Shown here piece by piece: positions 24,440 to 35,592 of a DNA stretch of 64,000 bases. Origin of the DNA: Rhizomys pruinosus (lineage: Eukaryota > Chordata > Mammalia > Rodentia > Spalacidae). Location: positions 1,365,012 through 1,429,011 of the forward strand of contig VZQC01000263.1 in NCBI GenBank assembly GCA_009823505.1. Direction: 5' to 3'. Within the stretch, counting starts at the first letter, position 1; every line of letters starts with the position of its first letter. A program made the translations under genes and the position numbers. The notes under the pieces are model-generated. The model saw only the letters and a list, made by a program, of their open reading frames with translations. It was not told where the DNA came from and did not search any database.

Positions 24440-24600
24440 CCCCGCGGAGCCCCGCGCGCTGCGGTCCACGCTCTGCCCCGGTGCGCCGCCTTGCGCCCAG
24501 CCATTGGCGGAGCTCGGAGGCGGGACGGTGGGCTCTATCCTGGACCAGAACCTCGCTCCTCATTGGCCGAGGCTCCTCAGGGGCGGAAAGGAATGACACC
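24440..24600 (-). promoter_or_regulatory. Rasa3: Rasa3 proximal promoter with two CCAAT boxes and GC boxes
   Basis: Two inverted CCAAT boxes (ATTGG on plus, CCAAT in the gene's direction) lie at 24503-24507 and 24562-24566, 59 bases apart. A GC box (GGGGCGG) lies at 24580-24586 and a GC-box-like GGAGGCGGGACGG near 24516-24528. They sit about 165-250 bases upstream of the ATG, as expected for NF-Y and Sp1 sites of a TATA-less promoter. Binding is inferred, not shown. Confidence 0.6.
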
Positions 24601-24772
24601 GCCCACTTTCAGACCCTGCACCCCATTAGCCAGGTCCGGAGGGGAGGCGGAGTCCGGCCTTCGAGGCGGGATCAGAAGGGACTTGCAGGGCAGAGTGATA
24701 CTGCTGCGGTGCTGGTCTGCAGGGTCCGGGCCAGTCCCGGCCGGGACAAAGGGAGAGTCACGCGTACTGGTC

Positions 24773-25597
24773 TGTGTTGCAACTGCTAGCCCCCGAGGGA
24801 CTGACTCGCACTTGAAATTTTAAGTTTTATTCAAGCAAAAGATAAGAAAGGACAAAGATTTCCTTTAGCTCAGTCTCAGCCCCTAGAGAAAAGGACACTA
24901 GCCGCTGCCGCAGGAGAAACAGAAAGGTGATGCAAAGCCGAAGGAGAGCCTGAGGTCTGCGTAGACCCTGCCTGCTTGGGCCTTCCAGCTCCTGGCCAGC
25001 CTCTATGGGGCCCTGCAGTTTAGCATCTCGGGACCTTTATATGCTTGGTGCTAGCTGGCAGTTTGACCTGGAAGCTGAGAATACAGCTGTGACGGGTATT
25101 CAACTTTGGGACTGGTGGGTCTCTGCATTGATGTTGTCAGGACCTATCCAGATCCTTCCACTAAGACGCCACTTTTCCTTTAGGTGGGATAACTCCCAGC
25201 TTCCGCAGAAGAGCAGAAGTTGCAGTGTTGTCCGCTCTTCTCTGTCACTCACAGAAGACCCCTCAAGTGGGCTTGAAGGGTGGCAGAGGCTTCTCTACAG
25301 TAGGCCTGAAGGAAACTTCAGTGGGAGACCCAAGGAAAGAATACATTGTCTTTGGGGAGATTTGAAAACAGGCATGGCAATGGCCTGTGGAGTCCGGGGC
25401 TGAAAGAAGGGTTGACACAAGACCCCTTGGTGCCAAATGACAGCTGTCACACCAGCAAATGGACGACAGAAGCACTATGAACAGGCCAGGGCTGTTAAGA
25501 AGACAGCAGGGTTCTAGAGAAGCTGAAGGCTTGACCTGCCAGAGGCTGCTGTGCCACACTGGGGCTCCGACTCAGAAGAGGGGAGCCAGCCACATTA
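24773..25597 (-). mobile_element. Probable solo LTR upstream of Rasa3
   Basis: On minus this reads as an LTR: it starts TGTGGCTGGC near 25594, has a TATA box (GCATATAAAG, plus 25035-25044), a poly(A) signal AATAAA (plus 24826-24831) about 205 bases later, then a short U5 ending ...TTGCAACACA at 24773. TG...CA ends are present, but I could not define an exact target duplication, so limits are approximate. The orientation is the same as Rasa3. No retroviral coding sequence is adjacent. An alternative is the 3' end of an unrelated retroposed transcript. Confidence 0.6.
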
Positions 25598-25623
25598 GGT
25601 CGATGCATTAAAAATCCTGAATA

Positions 25624-25844
25624 CTGGGGCTTGGAGAGATGGCTCAGCCATCAAGAGCATTGGATACTCTTACAGAGGGCCTGAGTTTGAATCCCAGCAC
25701 CCACATAGTGGCTACCAACTGTCTATAACTCCAGTTCCAGGAGATCCGATGCTTACTTCTGATTCCATAGGCATTGCACAGCATGGGCGCACCTACATGC
25801 AAGCAAATCGCTTATATACATAAAATAACAAATAATATGTTTTT
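25624..25844 (+). mobile_element. B2 SINE
   Basis: Diverged full-length B2 flanked by aaatcctgaat (about 25612-25622 and 25845-25855). Confidence 0.93.
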
Positions 25845-25858
25845 AAATCCTGAATTCC

Positions 25859-25942
25859 TGGGGTTCAGAATTTAGCTCAGTGCTAGAGCAGCATACTTAT
25901 CTAACAAGTTCAAGGGCCTGAGTTTGGTCCCCAATGAAAGGA

Positions 25943-26010
<68 letters not shown>

Positions 26011-26054
26011 GAGAAAGAGAGGAAGGAAGGAAGAAGAGAGAGAGAAAGAGAAAG
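25859..26054 (+). mobile_element. ID SINE with long (GAAA)n tail
   Basis: ID body 25859-25935 (tttagctcagtgctagagc, then cctgagtttggtcccc). It runs into about 75 bases of pure GAAA and more purine to 26054. A 12-bp duplication atcctgaattcc flanks it (25847-25858 and 26055-26066), so the microsatellite grew from the ID tail. Confidence 0.93.
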
Positions 26055-26414
26055 ATCCTGAATTCCAGATTCCTCTGAATCTGCTGACCCCCCGAGAAGT
26101 CCCATTTCTCCCTATTAAAGGCAGGTGACCACTCTGTACCCAAGAATTCCTTGAGACTTCTGCAGAACACTGCAGACAAGGCTGCAGTCCACCCCTCCCT
26201 TTACTGGGTCAGCAACACTGGCTGGAGCCAGGCCTAAATAAGGGAGACAAGTGATCAACCTAGCTTGTGGGTCATTGAGCATGACCCCCAGGACAAAACA
26301 GACCTCTCCTGAAGAACATGGAGTGGCTCAGTGAGATTGCATTGTATTGGCACCCTAGCAAGTGCCCCATGCTGATGGGACAGTCTTTTTGAAGCTATTA
26401 AAAAGCAGTGTCCC

Positions 26415-26591
26415 TGCCAGGCATGGTGGTTTATGCCTTTAATCCCAGCACTCGGGAGGTAGAGGCAGGTGGATCTCTGTGAGTTCAAGGCCACCCTGGT
26501 GTACAGAGCAAGTTCCAGACCAGCTGGAACTCAAGGGAGACCCTATCTCAAAAGGACAAAAAAAACCAAAAAAAAAAAAAAAAAAAAAAAA
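26415..26591 (+). mobile_element. B1 SINE
   Basis: Full B1 with a long A tail, flanked by a perfect 15-bp target duplication (26400-26414 and 26592-26606). Confidence 0.95.
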
Positions 26592-26799
26592 AAAAAGCAG
26601 TGTCCCACATTCAATGAAGTAAAGGTGCCAAGTTTTCATGCCAGATAACAGATAAAAGTGCCTTGTGCTCAGAGAAGTTACTCAATTGAGAAGATATACA
26701 TCATGAGGCAGGAACCCAGGGTTGATGTTGTGTTACAAAGAGACAAGAGTGTGCTGGTGAAGTGAAGCTTCCTCCCGCAACAAAGTGTGATGCACCCAG

Positions 26800-27357
26800 A
26801 AGGTCACAACTGGCCAAAGTCTAGCGAATAATGGACTAGATATAGAGTGTGTGTCTCTGGATAGGACTCACCCTTCCCAGCTCAGGAACTATTGGAACTA
26901 TTACGGAAAAAGGGGCAGAAAGATTGTAAGAGCCAGGGTTGTTGCATGCCCATGAGGAAACAGACTCTTCCAGGCCTCTGGGAACTTGCTCATATGAACT
27001 TGCAACAATGGTGTCAACATACACAAGATCCGACCAAATTCAGTCAGACAAAAACCCAGCATAGAACTGGGGGAATGGGCAGCAGGTCCCAGCCTTCGTC
27101 AAGGAATTATTAGCTGATCACTGCTGGGCGAGGAAGTTATCTTTAAGGGAATGATGCTAGACAGGCTGAGCAGGCTCCGGTGGATTAAGTCGCACCTAGG
27201 AACATCTGAGTACACAAATTTGACTCGAAAGGCCTTACCTATGACAGAATGCATGAAATCCAGTGGGCAGTATGGGGGTACAAATAGCGGAGGGGTCTAA
27301 ATATAATTAAGATATATGAAATGCACAAAATTCAATAAAAATATACATTTTAAGAAA
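26800..27357 (+). mobile_element. L1 (Lx-like) 3' UTR fragment
   Basis: ggggcagaaagattgtaag, then a caggcctctgggaactt and atacacaagatccgacc pattern, is the typical rodent Lx 3' UTR. It ends with the gacagaatgcatg..., G-rich and caataaaaatata L1 terminus. The 5' limit is by eye. Confidence 0.75.
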
Positions 27358-27680
27358 AAGAATATGTTGGTGAAGGTGCCCTTGTGAGATGCTCAGAGGT
27401 AGCTGTCCATAGAGGCACTGAACGAGGTGGGGCTGCGCTGCTGCAGAACTGCACCCCCTGACAACACTGAGCACAGTGAAGGCAGTGAGACCAAGATAGA
27501 GAACAGGAAGTGACTGACTTAGGAGCAGCAGCAAGGTGGGAGTTGCTGCCGTGATGACCTCTAGGAGAGGAAGGGCAGTCAGAGGTCCCGCCGTAAAGAA
27601 CTCTGCTAGAGAGATGGGGACTTGAACAATGCACTCGCAGGAGCAGGACTGGCTTGGTTTTAATTTATAAAACCAAATGG

Positions 27681-27905
27681 GGGGCTGGAGAGATGGCCTA
27701 GTGGTTAAGAGCACTGACCGCTCTTTCAGAGGACCCAGGTTCGATCCCCAGCACCCACTGTCTGAAACTCCAATTCCAGGAGAAGTCCAGTTCCAGGGGA
27801 ATCCGACACCCTCTTCTGACCTCCACGGCATTGCGAGACACGGCTGCACAGACCTGCATGCAGACAGCACATTCATACACATACAGAAATAAATTAAAAA
27901 AAATT
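27681..27905 (+). mobile_element. B2 SINE, long variant
   Basis: Target duplication aaaaccaaatgg at 27669-27680 and 27906-27917. It carries the duplicated central segment (aattccaggagaagtccagt, about 27772-27791). Confidence 0.95.
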
Positions 27906-27945
27906 AAAACCAAATGGAATCAAATACGGATATCAAAAAAGCTGA

Positions 27946-28143
27946 GGGGCTGGAGAGATGGCCTGGTGATTAAGAGCACCGAATGCTCTTGCAGAGGACC
28001 CAGGTTTGATCCCCAGCACCCACATGGTGGCTCAGAACCATCTTCTTCTGACTGTGGCATTGTACCACACGGATGCACAGACCTACATGCAGACAGTACA
28101 CTCATACACATAAAAATAAATAAATAAATAAATAAAAATTTTT
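27946..28143 (+). mobile_element. B2 SINE with internal deletion
   Basis: The head is intact, but the centre lacks the ccagttccaggggaatccga block. An aaat-rich tail and an imperfect aaagctgagg/aaagctgaag duplication flank it. Confidence 0.92.
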
Positions 28144-30940
28144 AAAGCTGAAGGTGCCCCCGCAGAAGTTACAATCTCTTGCCCTATTTCCAAGGTGATC
28201 AGTTCTCACACCTAGAGCCCACTGACTGAAGGGAGTCTGAATTCTGAAGACTGCATTTGTTGTGTGTACATGTGCCCAGGGTGCTCCACGACTTCCCTAC
28301 TCCCCCTGCCAGGGACCTGCAGTAATTTACCAAGGAGTTGCAGTCCAGGCAACTTAGATATTCTATAATGCCATCACTACCTGGGGACCCAGGGCCATTG
28401 TGCCTCTATGCAGGACAGATTTACAAGGGTAAGAAACCAACCTCACCCTGTACAGGACTGGTTCACAGTAGGCGAACTGCATCCCTAGCATTGTGAAGGC
28501 ATCCCTTCCCCTTGTGCTGAATATGAAGTTTGTGTAGACAAATTTGGTAGTAGTCGGAGAACAGTCGTACAGGTCCTCAGCCTGTAGGCTAAGAGCTGTC
28601 CCTGTTGGAAAGGTCAAGTGCGGTGTCAGAACTGAAGGTAAAAGGCAATAACATATCCTGGGGCAGAGATCAACACTGCCCTAGGTGATGTAAGGGAGCA
28701 TGATTCAGCAAACCACTCTTGGTGAGTCAGGCAGATTTTAAAGAGTGACAAAGATCACCATAGACTCAAGCCAGTGGCTATCTTGCTGTACAAGATCCCG
28801 CAGCCTCCTGCCCAGGTTTCTAGGAGCTAACAGGTATTCTCTGCTCTCCCAGATAAGGAGGGAATTGAGGCAGTTTGAAACTTCACACATTCACAGTCCT
28901 GGCCTGTACCACCTCAGCCTAATTCATGAGTTGACATCATGACTTTCGTCAAATAAGCGAGCAAGAGGCTGGTAGTTCTTGGTATGGCCTTGATAAGACA
29001 TTTGAGGAACAAGCTCACAGAGTTGTGGAGGCTGTTCACTGGCGCTTCCAGGGGTCCAGAGCCCTGAGGACCATCGGATATTCTTCACAAACATGGGCAA
29101 ACAACTGTGTTCCACCTTCCCACCTCTCCCACCCCCTGTGAAGAAGGGCCTGAGCCCAACAGGTTTTTTTGGTTGTTGTTTGTGTTTTTGTTTTTTTTAC
29201 TTAGAGTCACTTATCTGGCTCATCTCCAGAGGGATATGAAAGACTGACAGTTTGAGGTAGGCCCGGAATAGAACTCTGTAGGTGGCTCAGGCTACAATGC
29301 AGTCCAGCCCTGCTGTATACATACTACCCCTAGGACCCAGAGAGAGGACACTGGAGTGGTCTGTGGTTGGGAAGCCATGCTGCAACTCTATGGGAAAAGC
29401 AGTCTGGTTTCCCTCCCCCCCCCCAACCTTGAAAAGAACAGCTACTTGCTAAGGAGAGATGCATAATATTCAGCAACCAGCCCTCAGAGAAGGAGTGCAG
29501 CCATAGGGCCATCCTTGTGTCAGGCAGGGCCAGCTGCCGTCCATCTTAGGCTGCAGATGGCTCGGCTAGGGTCTTCCCTGAGCAGGGCTGGGGTACAATC
29601 CAGTTCACCAGCTGGTGGCACCAGGGTTTATAGCACACTGGACTGGGTCTTGCTCTGTTCCTGCAGGCATGTGAGGCCTCTACCACCTCAGCACCCCAGC
29701 GACAGAGCACCTGCTCCTCAGGAACCCACTCCTGAACCCCTCCACAAACTTGTTAGGTTATCACATTTGTCATCCCTACCTCACCACACGTGTTGAAAAA
29801 CTGACTAGAACACCCCCAGAATGATCACCATGGAGACCAGGCACATGTCCCAAGACTGCCCTGCACTCCATCTGTGGCACTTAACCAGGTGCCGACATCC
29901 AGTGTACATAGGGTGGCCTTTCTTCCCGTCACAAAGCACAGACACTTGTGTGGCACAACTCTGAGCCCCTCTCCCAAATGGTGAAGGGACATATTGAGGG
30001 ATTAAAGATAAAGGGAGTGGCAATATAGAGTTTGTCATTTCTTTTTTAATAACTTACTTTTTGCTTTCTGATATAATTTTATTGAGCTCCCCTCAAAAAT
30101 ATTTCTCGAGAAGTATCAATCCATTAACAGCTATGCATTTGTTTATTGCTGAAAGCAGCATGATTAATGCTGCTAACCAATCTATTTTGACAGGATTTGA
30201 GGCAACATAAGATAAATGACTGATATATGAGAGAATCACTTTTAAAGGCTACAAAAAAAAAATAAGAATTGAAGGAAGAAATTGTGTTGTCAGCGTGCAA
30301 AGTGAGAAGAGCCAGTGTAATGAATATAAAGGTCAGCTCTGTCCTTCCTGAGAGTCAAGTTAAAAAAAGAGAAATGTGGAGATAAAGTATCTTACATGAG
30401 TTATAAGTCTAATGAGAGTACATAGCCCAGCTTTGCATTTTGGTCAACAAAGCAAATCAACAAACTTTTCAAAAGGTTATTTAACAAGTTAGGGGGAGAT
30501 CTTTTCAATCTTAAATGACACTGGGGACCTGGAATATACATAGTACATGCTCAGTGCCAAGTGAGTGAGTTTCTTGCATTGTTTCATTAAAAGTTGGGAA
30601 CAGCACAGGAAAGCTGCTTCCGAGTAGCCTGGTGGGCCCCAGGGGAGGCAGAACATAGCAAAGGGCAGCTGCTGCTGTGGATGTCTCTGCACATGTGAGA
30701 AATAAGTCTCACTTGTACAGAACAATAACATGTGGACATTGTCAGGACAGCAGGCCCTCACTAGAAGAAACCCTGACCATTTCCACAGGCCAGTGTCATC
30801 ATCGTGAGCTGCTAGGAAGTAAAAAGTGTGTTCCAGGGTGCCCCTGTGGGATGATGTATCATGTATCCATGGTGGCTACAAGAAGGTACTCTCAGGATGG
30901 CCATTTGGATTTCATATTAATGCGATCAACTTTATTAAAG
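28144..30940. other. Unique 5' flank of Rasa3
   Basis: About 2.8 kb with no recognised repeat. The minus open frame 28363-28617 has no family match. 30040-30480 is AT-rich. Confidence 0.5.
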
Positions 30941-30957
30941 TATTTTATTTCTTTTTA

Positions 30958-31171
30958 TTTTATTTATTCTTATATGTGTATGAATGTACTGTCTGCATGC
31001 AGGTTTGTGCACTGTGTTGTGCAATGCCGCAGAGGTCAGAAGAGGGTGTCAGATTCCCCTGGAACTGGAGTCAAAGACGGTTCTCAGCCACCATGTGGGT
31101 ACTGGGGATCGAACCCGGGTCCTCTTCAAGAGCAGTCAGTGCTCTTAACTGCTAGGCCATCTCTCCAGCCC
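30958..31171 (-). mobile_element. B2 SINE
   Basis: Full antisense B2 with an att-rich tail, flanked by repeats of ttttatttcttttt. Confidence 0.94.
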
Positions 31172-31188
31172 CTTTTATTTCTTTTTTA

Positions 31189-31391
31189 TTTTTTTTGTGT
31201 GTGTGAGTATATTGCTTGCACATAGGTGCGCCCATGTCGTGCAATACTTATGGAGGTCAGGAGAGGGTGTCAGATCCCCTAGAACTAGAGTTACAGATGG
31301 TGGTTAGCCACCATGTGGGTGCTGGGAATCGAACCCCAGTCCTCTGCAAGAACAGCAAGTGCTTTTAACTGCTCAGCCATCTCTCCGGCCC
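31189..31391 (-). mobile_element. B2 SINE
   Basis: A second antisense B2 immediately beside the previous one, more diverged, ending ccatctctccggccc. Confidence 0.93.
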
Positions 31392-31392
31392 T

Positions 31393-32116
31393 AATGCAAA
31401 CAACTTTTTATTTTTGATCCTAATTAGCCAAACACCCAGAAGCTTTTGAAATGGTGGAAAGAGAGCGTTAACTAGACCATAAGTCTTACCCCCTTAACAA
31501 TGGCAAGAAGGCATATGCATCTATCCCATCAAAAATCTCCATGAAATTATCCCAAAGGACTTTAAAGGGAGAGAGGTCAAAGCAGGAATTTACTGTTGGA
31601 ATCCTACACGGACTTAAGGAGAGCGAAGATCCCAGAGCTATAGGAAGTCCTGCATAGGCACACAGACATTTCCTGTCCAAGGTGCCGGACGCTGGAGACA
31701 CAGTGATAAATGCAGCAAATGTCCCAAACTGTTGCTGAGGGTTGTTAAAACCAGGCAAAATAGATGTTATCAACGGCCAGTCAAGGGACCCAACAGGGCA
31801 GTAAAAAACTTTAAAAGGGCAAAAAATATCCTTGTATGTCCACCACTTCAGCACAAGAATTTTTATGTCTCCTGTTTCTTTGAAGGTTCAATCGGTGTTT
31901 ATGCACAGTTAGCCCTGTTTGGCAACTTGTTTATTTAACAAGCCTCTTCTAAGCACCTGGCTACATCCAGGACTGGCCAGCTGTGAGACAGAGACACCCA
32001 ACCAGGCCCCGCCTCGGCACCCACTCCACTCTGTGGTTCCCTGGGTGCTGGTGAGCTTCCCCTTCCTCCCCGAGGTGGCAGATCTGCAGAAAGAAAGAAG
32101 AAGGAGGGAGGGAAGG

Positions 32117-32174
<58 letters not shown>

Positions 32175-32753
32175 CAATCCTGTGTATAGCCACAATGATA
32201 GCCCCTCAGAAGAATCCAAAGCTGTGTTCTTAGATGAGATGGCTTTGGGGAAACAGGACACTAGTCCTCAGCCATACCATGGCCAGGCCTGGACTCTACA
32301 TCCTTTCCCTAAAACTCAGCTATTCCTCTGCTTCAAGGTGAGTGGATGGTAGCCTGGCCCAGGACAGCATACCTGACGAGTCGCACCCTCTGGGTAAACA
32401 CTAAAGAATACAGAGCACCCAGTGTCAGGGTGGCAGGTTTTTGCTCCATCTAGAGCAGGTACAGTATGGACATTGATACATTCTCACTACCTGACAAAGC
32501 CAGGGCCTTGGGTGTGAAAAGTGCTTGCTGGTCACTGTTTGTTCACAGTCTGCATGCCATTCCGATCTCCTTTTCTTCTAATAATGAGAGAGCACACCTC
32601 TTCTCCCCACATGATCCCCAAGTCTCTCTCCCTATAATGTGGGCTCATAACAAGGCTCAGGCTGCAGAACAGGCTTTGGTCTGTGGTTTGAGCACCTGAC
32701 CATTTTCCCTGAGAGCCAGCAGTGGCCTTTCATCCCCTGACACTGACATGTGC
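31393..32753. other. Unique flank with (AG)n
   Basis: Unique sequence interrupted by an (AG)n tract at 32120-32171. 31660-31715 (gtgccggacgctggagacac) faintly resembles a mammal-wide repeat, not firmly. No exon is recognised. Confidence 0.5.
32120..32171. repeat. (AG)n microsatellite
   Basis: About 25 AG units preceded by a GGGAA-type purine stretch. Confidence 0.97.
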
Positions 32754-32947
32754 TGAGCACTGGAGGGTTTGCAGGCCATCCAGAGCCCTCTCCTCTGCAG
32801 CTTTGTGATGGGAGTCTAGCTGAGAACCCAAGCCCTGCACCCTTACACCATGAGCACTGGAGGGTTTGCAGGCCATCCAGAGCCCTCTCCTCTGCAGCTT
32901 TGTGATGGGAGTCTGGCTGAGAACTCAAGCCCTGCACCCTTACACCA
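32754..32947. repeat. 97-bp tandem duplication
   Basis: Two adjacent 97-bp copies (32754-32850 and 32851-32947) differ at only two or three positions. Confidence 0.96.
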
Positions 32948-33270
32948 TTGTAATCTGCCCTCTACAAGGAGAAGTTGTCCTTCAAGAGACATTAGGCACA
33001 TAAAACAGATGTTAAATGTAAAACTGGAAATGGCCTTTGACCTCTCCTTCGGTGTGCAGGTGCCCCACAGACCGTTGGAAACACATGGGGCACACTACTG
33101 GGCAAACCGAGGCTCACAGTTCATTGCAGCTCCAGGAAGCTCGGGGAACTGGGGTCGGTGCAGAGTTTCAACGGCAGCCACTGTGTGCACAGAATTCTCC
33201 AGCAACAATGCCACAGATATTCCCAGGGCTAGTGAAAGAGGAAGCGATGGCTTAGAAAACAAGTGGGATA

Positions 33271-33430
33271 GCCTGGTTGTGGTTGTGCACGCCTTTAATC
33301 CCAGCACTTGGGAGGCAGAGGCAGGCGGATCTCTGTGAGTTCAAGGCCAGCCTGGTCTATATAGCGAGCTCCAGGCCATTTGGGACTAAAGGGAGACCCC
33401 GTCTCCAAAATAAACAAAAAGAAAAAGAGA
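33271..33430 (+). mobile_element. B1 SINE
   Basis: Full-length B1 (gcctttaatcccagcacttg through accccgtctcc) with an A-rich tail. Confidence 0.95.
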
Positions 33431-33523
33431 GGCCCTTGAGGGCTGGAGATCCCCTGCATCTTGACAAGGTCCGTATATGTGATGGAGGTACCCTGGTCTA
33501 GATGATCACGTTCACATGTGCCT

Positions 33524-33526
<3 letters not shown>

Positions 33527-33560
<34 letters not shown>

Positions 33561-33728
33561 TGTTCACCCACAAGCTCACATCCTTACACATGCTTGTACA
33601 TGCTCACATGCATTTGCTCATATACTCAGCACACACATGTTCACATGCACATACTTATCACACATACTTACCATATACTCACATACATACACAGTACTCA
33701 TGTCTATCTTCATATGCTGGACACACAC

Positions 33729-33769
<41 letters not shown>

Positions 33770-33784
33770 CATATGCATGTGTGA
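33527..33784. repeat. Compound CA-rich repeat
   Basis: Pure (CA)n at 33527-33557 and 33721-33766 bracket 160 bases of degenerate CA/CTCACAT sequence, likely one long decayed microsatellite. Confidence 0.93.
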
Positions 33785-33839
33785 CAAGACATCCTTGACA
33801 GGCCAATGGCAATTCCAATACCAGCAGCAGCGATCCTAA

Positions 33840-33935
33840 TACCATGGCTTTGCAAGATGTTACAATTAGGGGAACTGGAGGGGGTTCTACAGGATCCTTG
33901 TGTTAGAACTGCATGTGAATCCTCATTCTTCACAG
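33840..33935 (+). mobile_element. Ancient L1M-type 3' end
   Basis: gcaagatgttacaattagg, then ggggaactgg and gaactgcatgtgaatcctc, resembles the 3' terminal pattern of old mammalian L1s. It is diverged. Confidence 0.45.
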
Positions 33936-34564
33936 ATGAAAATGATTACAGGAAAAGGTGGCATGGAGGCAGGTGCCACCTCCCAGACAGTTTCTTCTTC
34001 TTACTGCAGCCCAGAGACCAAGCTCTTTCAGTGGGAACCCAAACCTCCTCTGCACAGGAAGGGTGTGACCCATGTTTACTCACCTTGCAGGGCAGAGCCC
34101 TCTGTGGAACCAGCCCTTAATGTCATAGAAAGAAGGCTGAGGTCAGGAGAAACCTCGAGGTCTGTGGTTTCCATGCTGCCCTGGTAGTACACTTGCAGGA
34201 AACTCAGTACAGGTGGAATCCTGTGATGAGCACACAATGGAGGAGCCCAGCCTAGTGGCTCACCCAGCTCAGCATAGCCTGGGGCCCAGCACTGTATACT
34301 CCCCTCCTTTCTCTCTCTCCTTTTCCAGAACTTTTTGATTGCAGAGTATTGTAAAGCTGTCTGGTCACACTCTGCTCTGTGAGCCTTTGGCTCACAGCAG
34401 TACAGCAGTGAGCACACAGCCTCCTGCCCCAGCCTGGGAGGAGAGGAGCTGAGGGTGCCCATTCCAAGACTTGATAGTGAGTCCCTTGCATGCTGAAGGT
34501 GTGAGAACCGCTCATTACATTGTTGGAAATTCTGTGAGCTAGATGGAATCATGATTTAAAATTA
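33936..34564. other. Unique flank
   Basis: No recognised repeat or exon. Confidence 0.5.
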
Positions 34565-34578
34565 AACTATGTATTCTT

Positions 34579-34719
34579 TTTTTTTTTTTTTTTCTTTTTG
34601 AGACAGGGTCTCCCTGTAGCCCCAGCTGTCCTGGAACTCACTCTGTAGACCGGGCTGGCCTTGAACTCACAAAGATCCGCCTGCCTCTGCCTCCCAAGTG
34701 CTAGGATTAAAGGCGTGCG
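34579..34719 (-). mobile_element. B1 SINE, head truncated
   Basis: Antisense B1 lacking its first bases, flanked by a perfect 14-bp duplication aactatgtattctt (34565-34578 and 34720-34733). Confidence 0.95.
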
Positions 34720-34763
34720 AACTATGTATTCTTAAGTGTTCTTCAAACCATATCACTTGTATT

Positions 34764-34923
34764 CTTTTTTTTTTTTTTCTTTCTTTTTGAGAGGAGGTCT
34801 CCCTTTAGTCCCAGATGTCCTGGAACTCACTCTGTAGACCAGGCAAGCCTTGAACTCACAAAGATCCACCTGCCTCTGACTCCCAAGCGCTAGGATTAAA
34901 GGCATGGACCACCACACCCGGCT
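34764..34923 (-). mobile_element. B1 SINE
   Basis: Full antisense B1 ending caccacacccggc, flanked by an imperfect tatcacttg/taccacttg duplication. Confidence 0.94.
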
Positions 34924-35581
34924 ATACCACTTGCGTTTTTGAGAGCCCTGAAGTGTACTGTAGCAGAAATACTTTTGGTGCAACAGCATCACGCTCCTCC
35001 TACTGTGACATTCACCCTCTGCCACCCTGGCCTCTGAAGCTGTTGTCACCCACTGAGTCCCCAACCCCACTGCACCTGTGGAGATACAGGGGGGGGAGGG
35101 GAGCCCAGAATGCTCAGGCTGGGAAAACTATCTAGTGGGGTATAGCATTGCTCTGCACAAGGTCCAGGCTCCTGCTTTTAGGGCTTTCTTAGGAGCTGAG
35201 GACCATGGTGTGCAGCCTGGGCCTGGAGGTTCGAAGCTGAAGGCAGACACCTCCCATACTGTCCTCAGACAGGTGTGTATAGGTGGTGGGACATGTGGGG
35301 TCCTCAGAGGCTCAAGTTTTGGTCTGCTCTGCTCGTTAGACCCCCCTCCTCCTAAGCCAGGGAACTAGAGTAGCCAGCCTGAGGAGGGAAGGGCTGGGCC
35401 TACCTTATTTAGGGGCCTGAAGTGCTGTGGGGTCCTCATGCTCAAGCCTCAAGCCTTTATTGGTTGTCCCTTTCACCTGGGACCTTATTTGTCCCTGTCA
35501 CTGTAGAAACTTGTGTGTGTGCGGGGGTGGGGGTGGGGGTGGGGGACATGACTGAGAATGAGGAGGAGGGAAGAGACTCTT
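34924..35581. other. Unique flank with G-rich tract
   Basis: No exon is recognised. 35515-35547 is a run of GGGGGT units on plus. Confidence 0.5.
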
Positions 35582-35592
35582 AGAAAGTTGCC

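Larger units (their letters stand above)
23740..24760. promoter_or_regulatory. CpG island over the Rasa3 first exon
   Basis: CpG density is far above the rest of the window, with many CG pairs in 23740-24760 and runs such as cgcgcgc around 23855-23880 and 24060-24110. The island covers the Rasa3 start codon, the start of intron 1 and the presumed transcription start. It extends mainly downstream of the promoter. It is typical of a broadly expressed CpG-island promoter without a TATA box. Limits are by eye. Confidence 0.85.

Noticed and set aside
23552..24469. The 305-codon minus frame taken as one protein
   Set aside because: Only the 55 bases 24283-24337 match Rasa3. The rest is 5' UTR or intron read through the donor.
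23538..24596. A 352-codon plus-strand open frame through the CpG island
   Set aside because: It begins in an A-run and crosses the Rasa3 exon in antisense. Arg/Pro/Ala-rich composition is what GC-rich DNA gives by chance, and no family is recognised.
25934..26128. A possible coding Lys/Glu repeat
   Set aside because: It is the (GAAA)n tail of the ID element.
28363..28617. An 84-codon minus frame (LYDCSPTTTKFVYTNF...)
   Set aside because: Looked protein-like, but I could find no family, splice sites or retroelement context.
33502..33845. His/Thr-rich open frames
   Set aside because: Microsatellite translation, as the compound CA repeat explains the whole frame.
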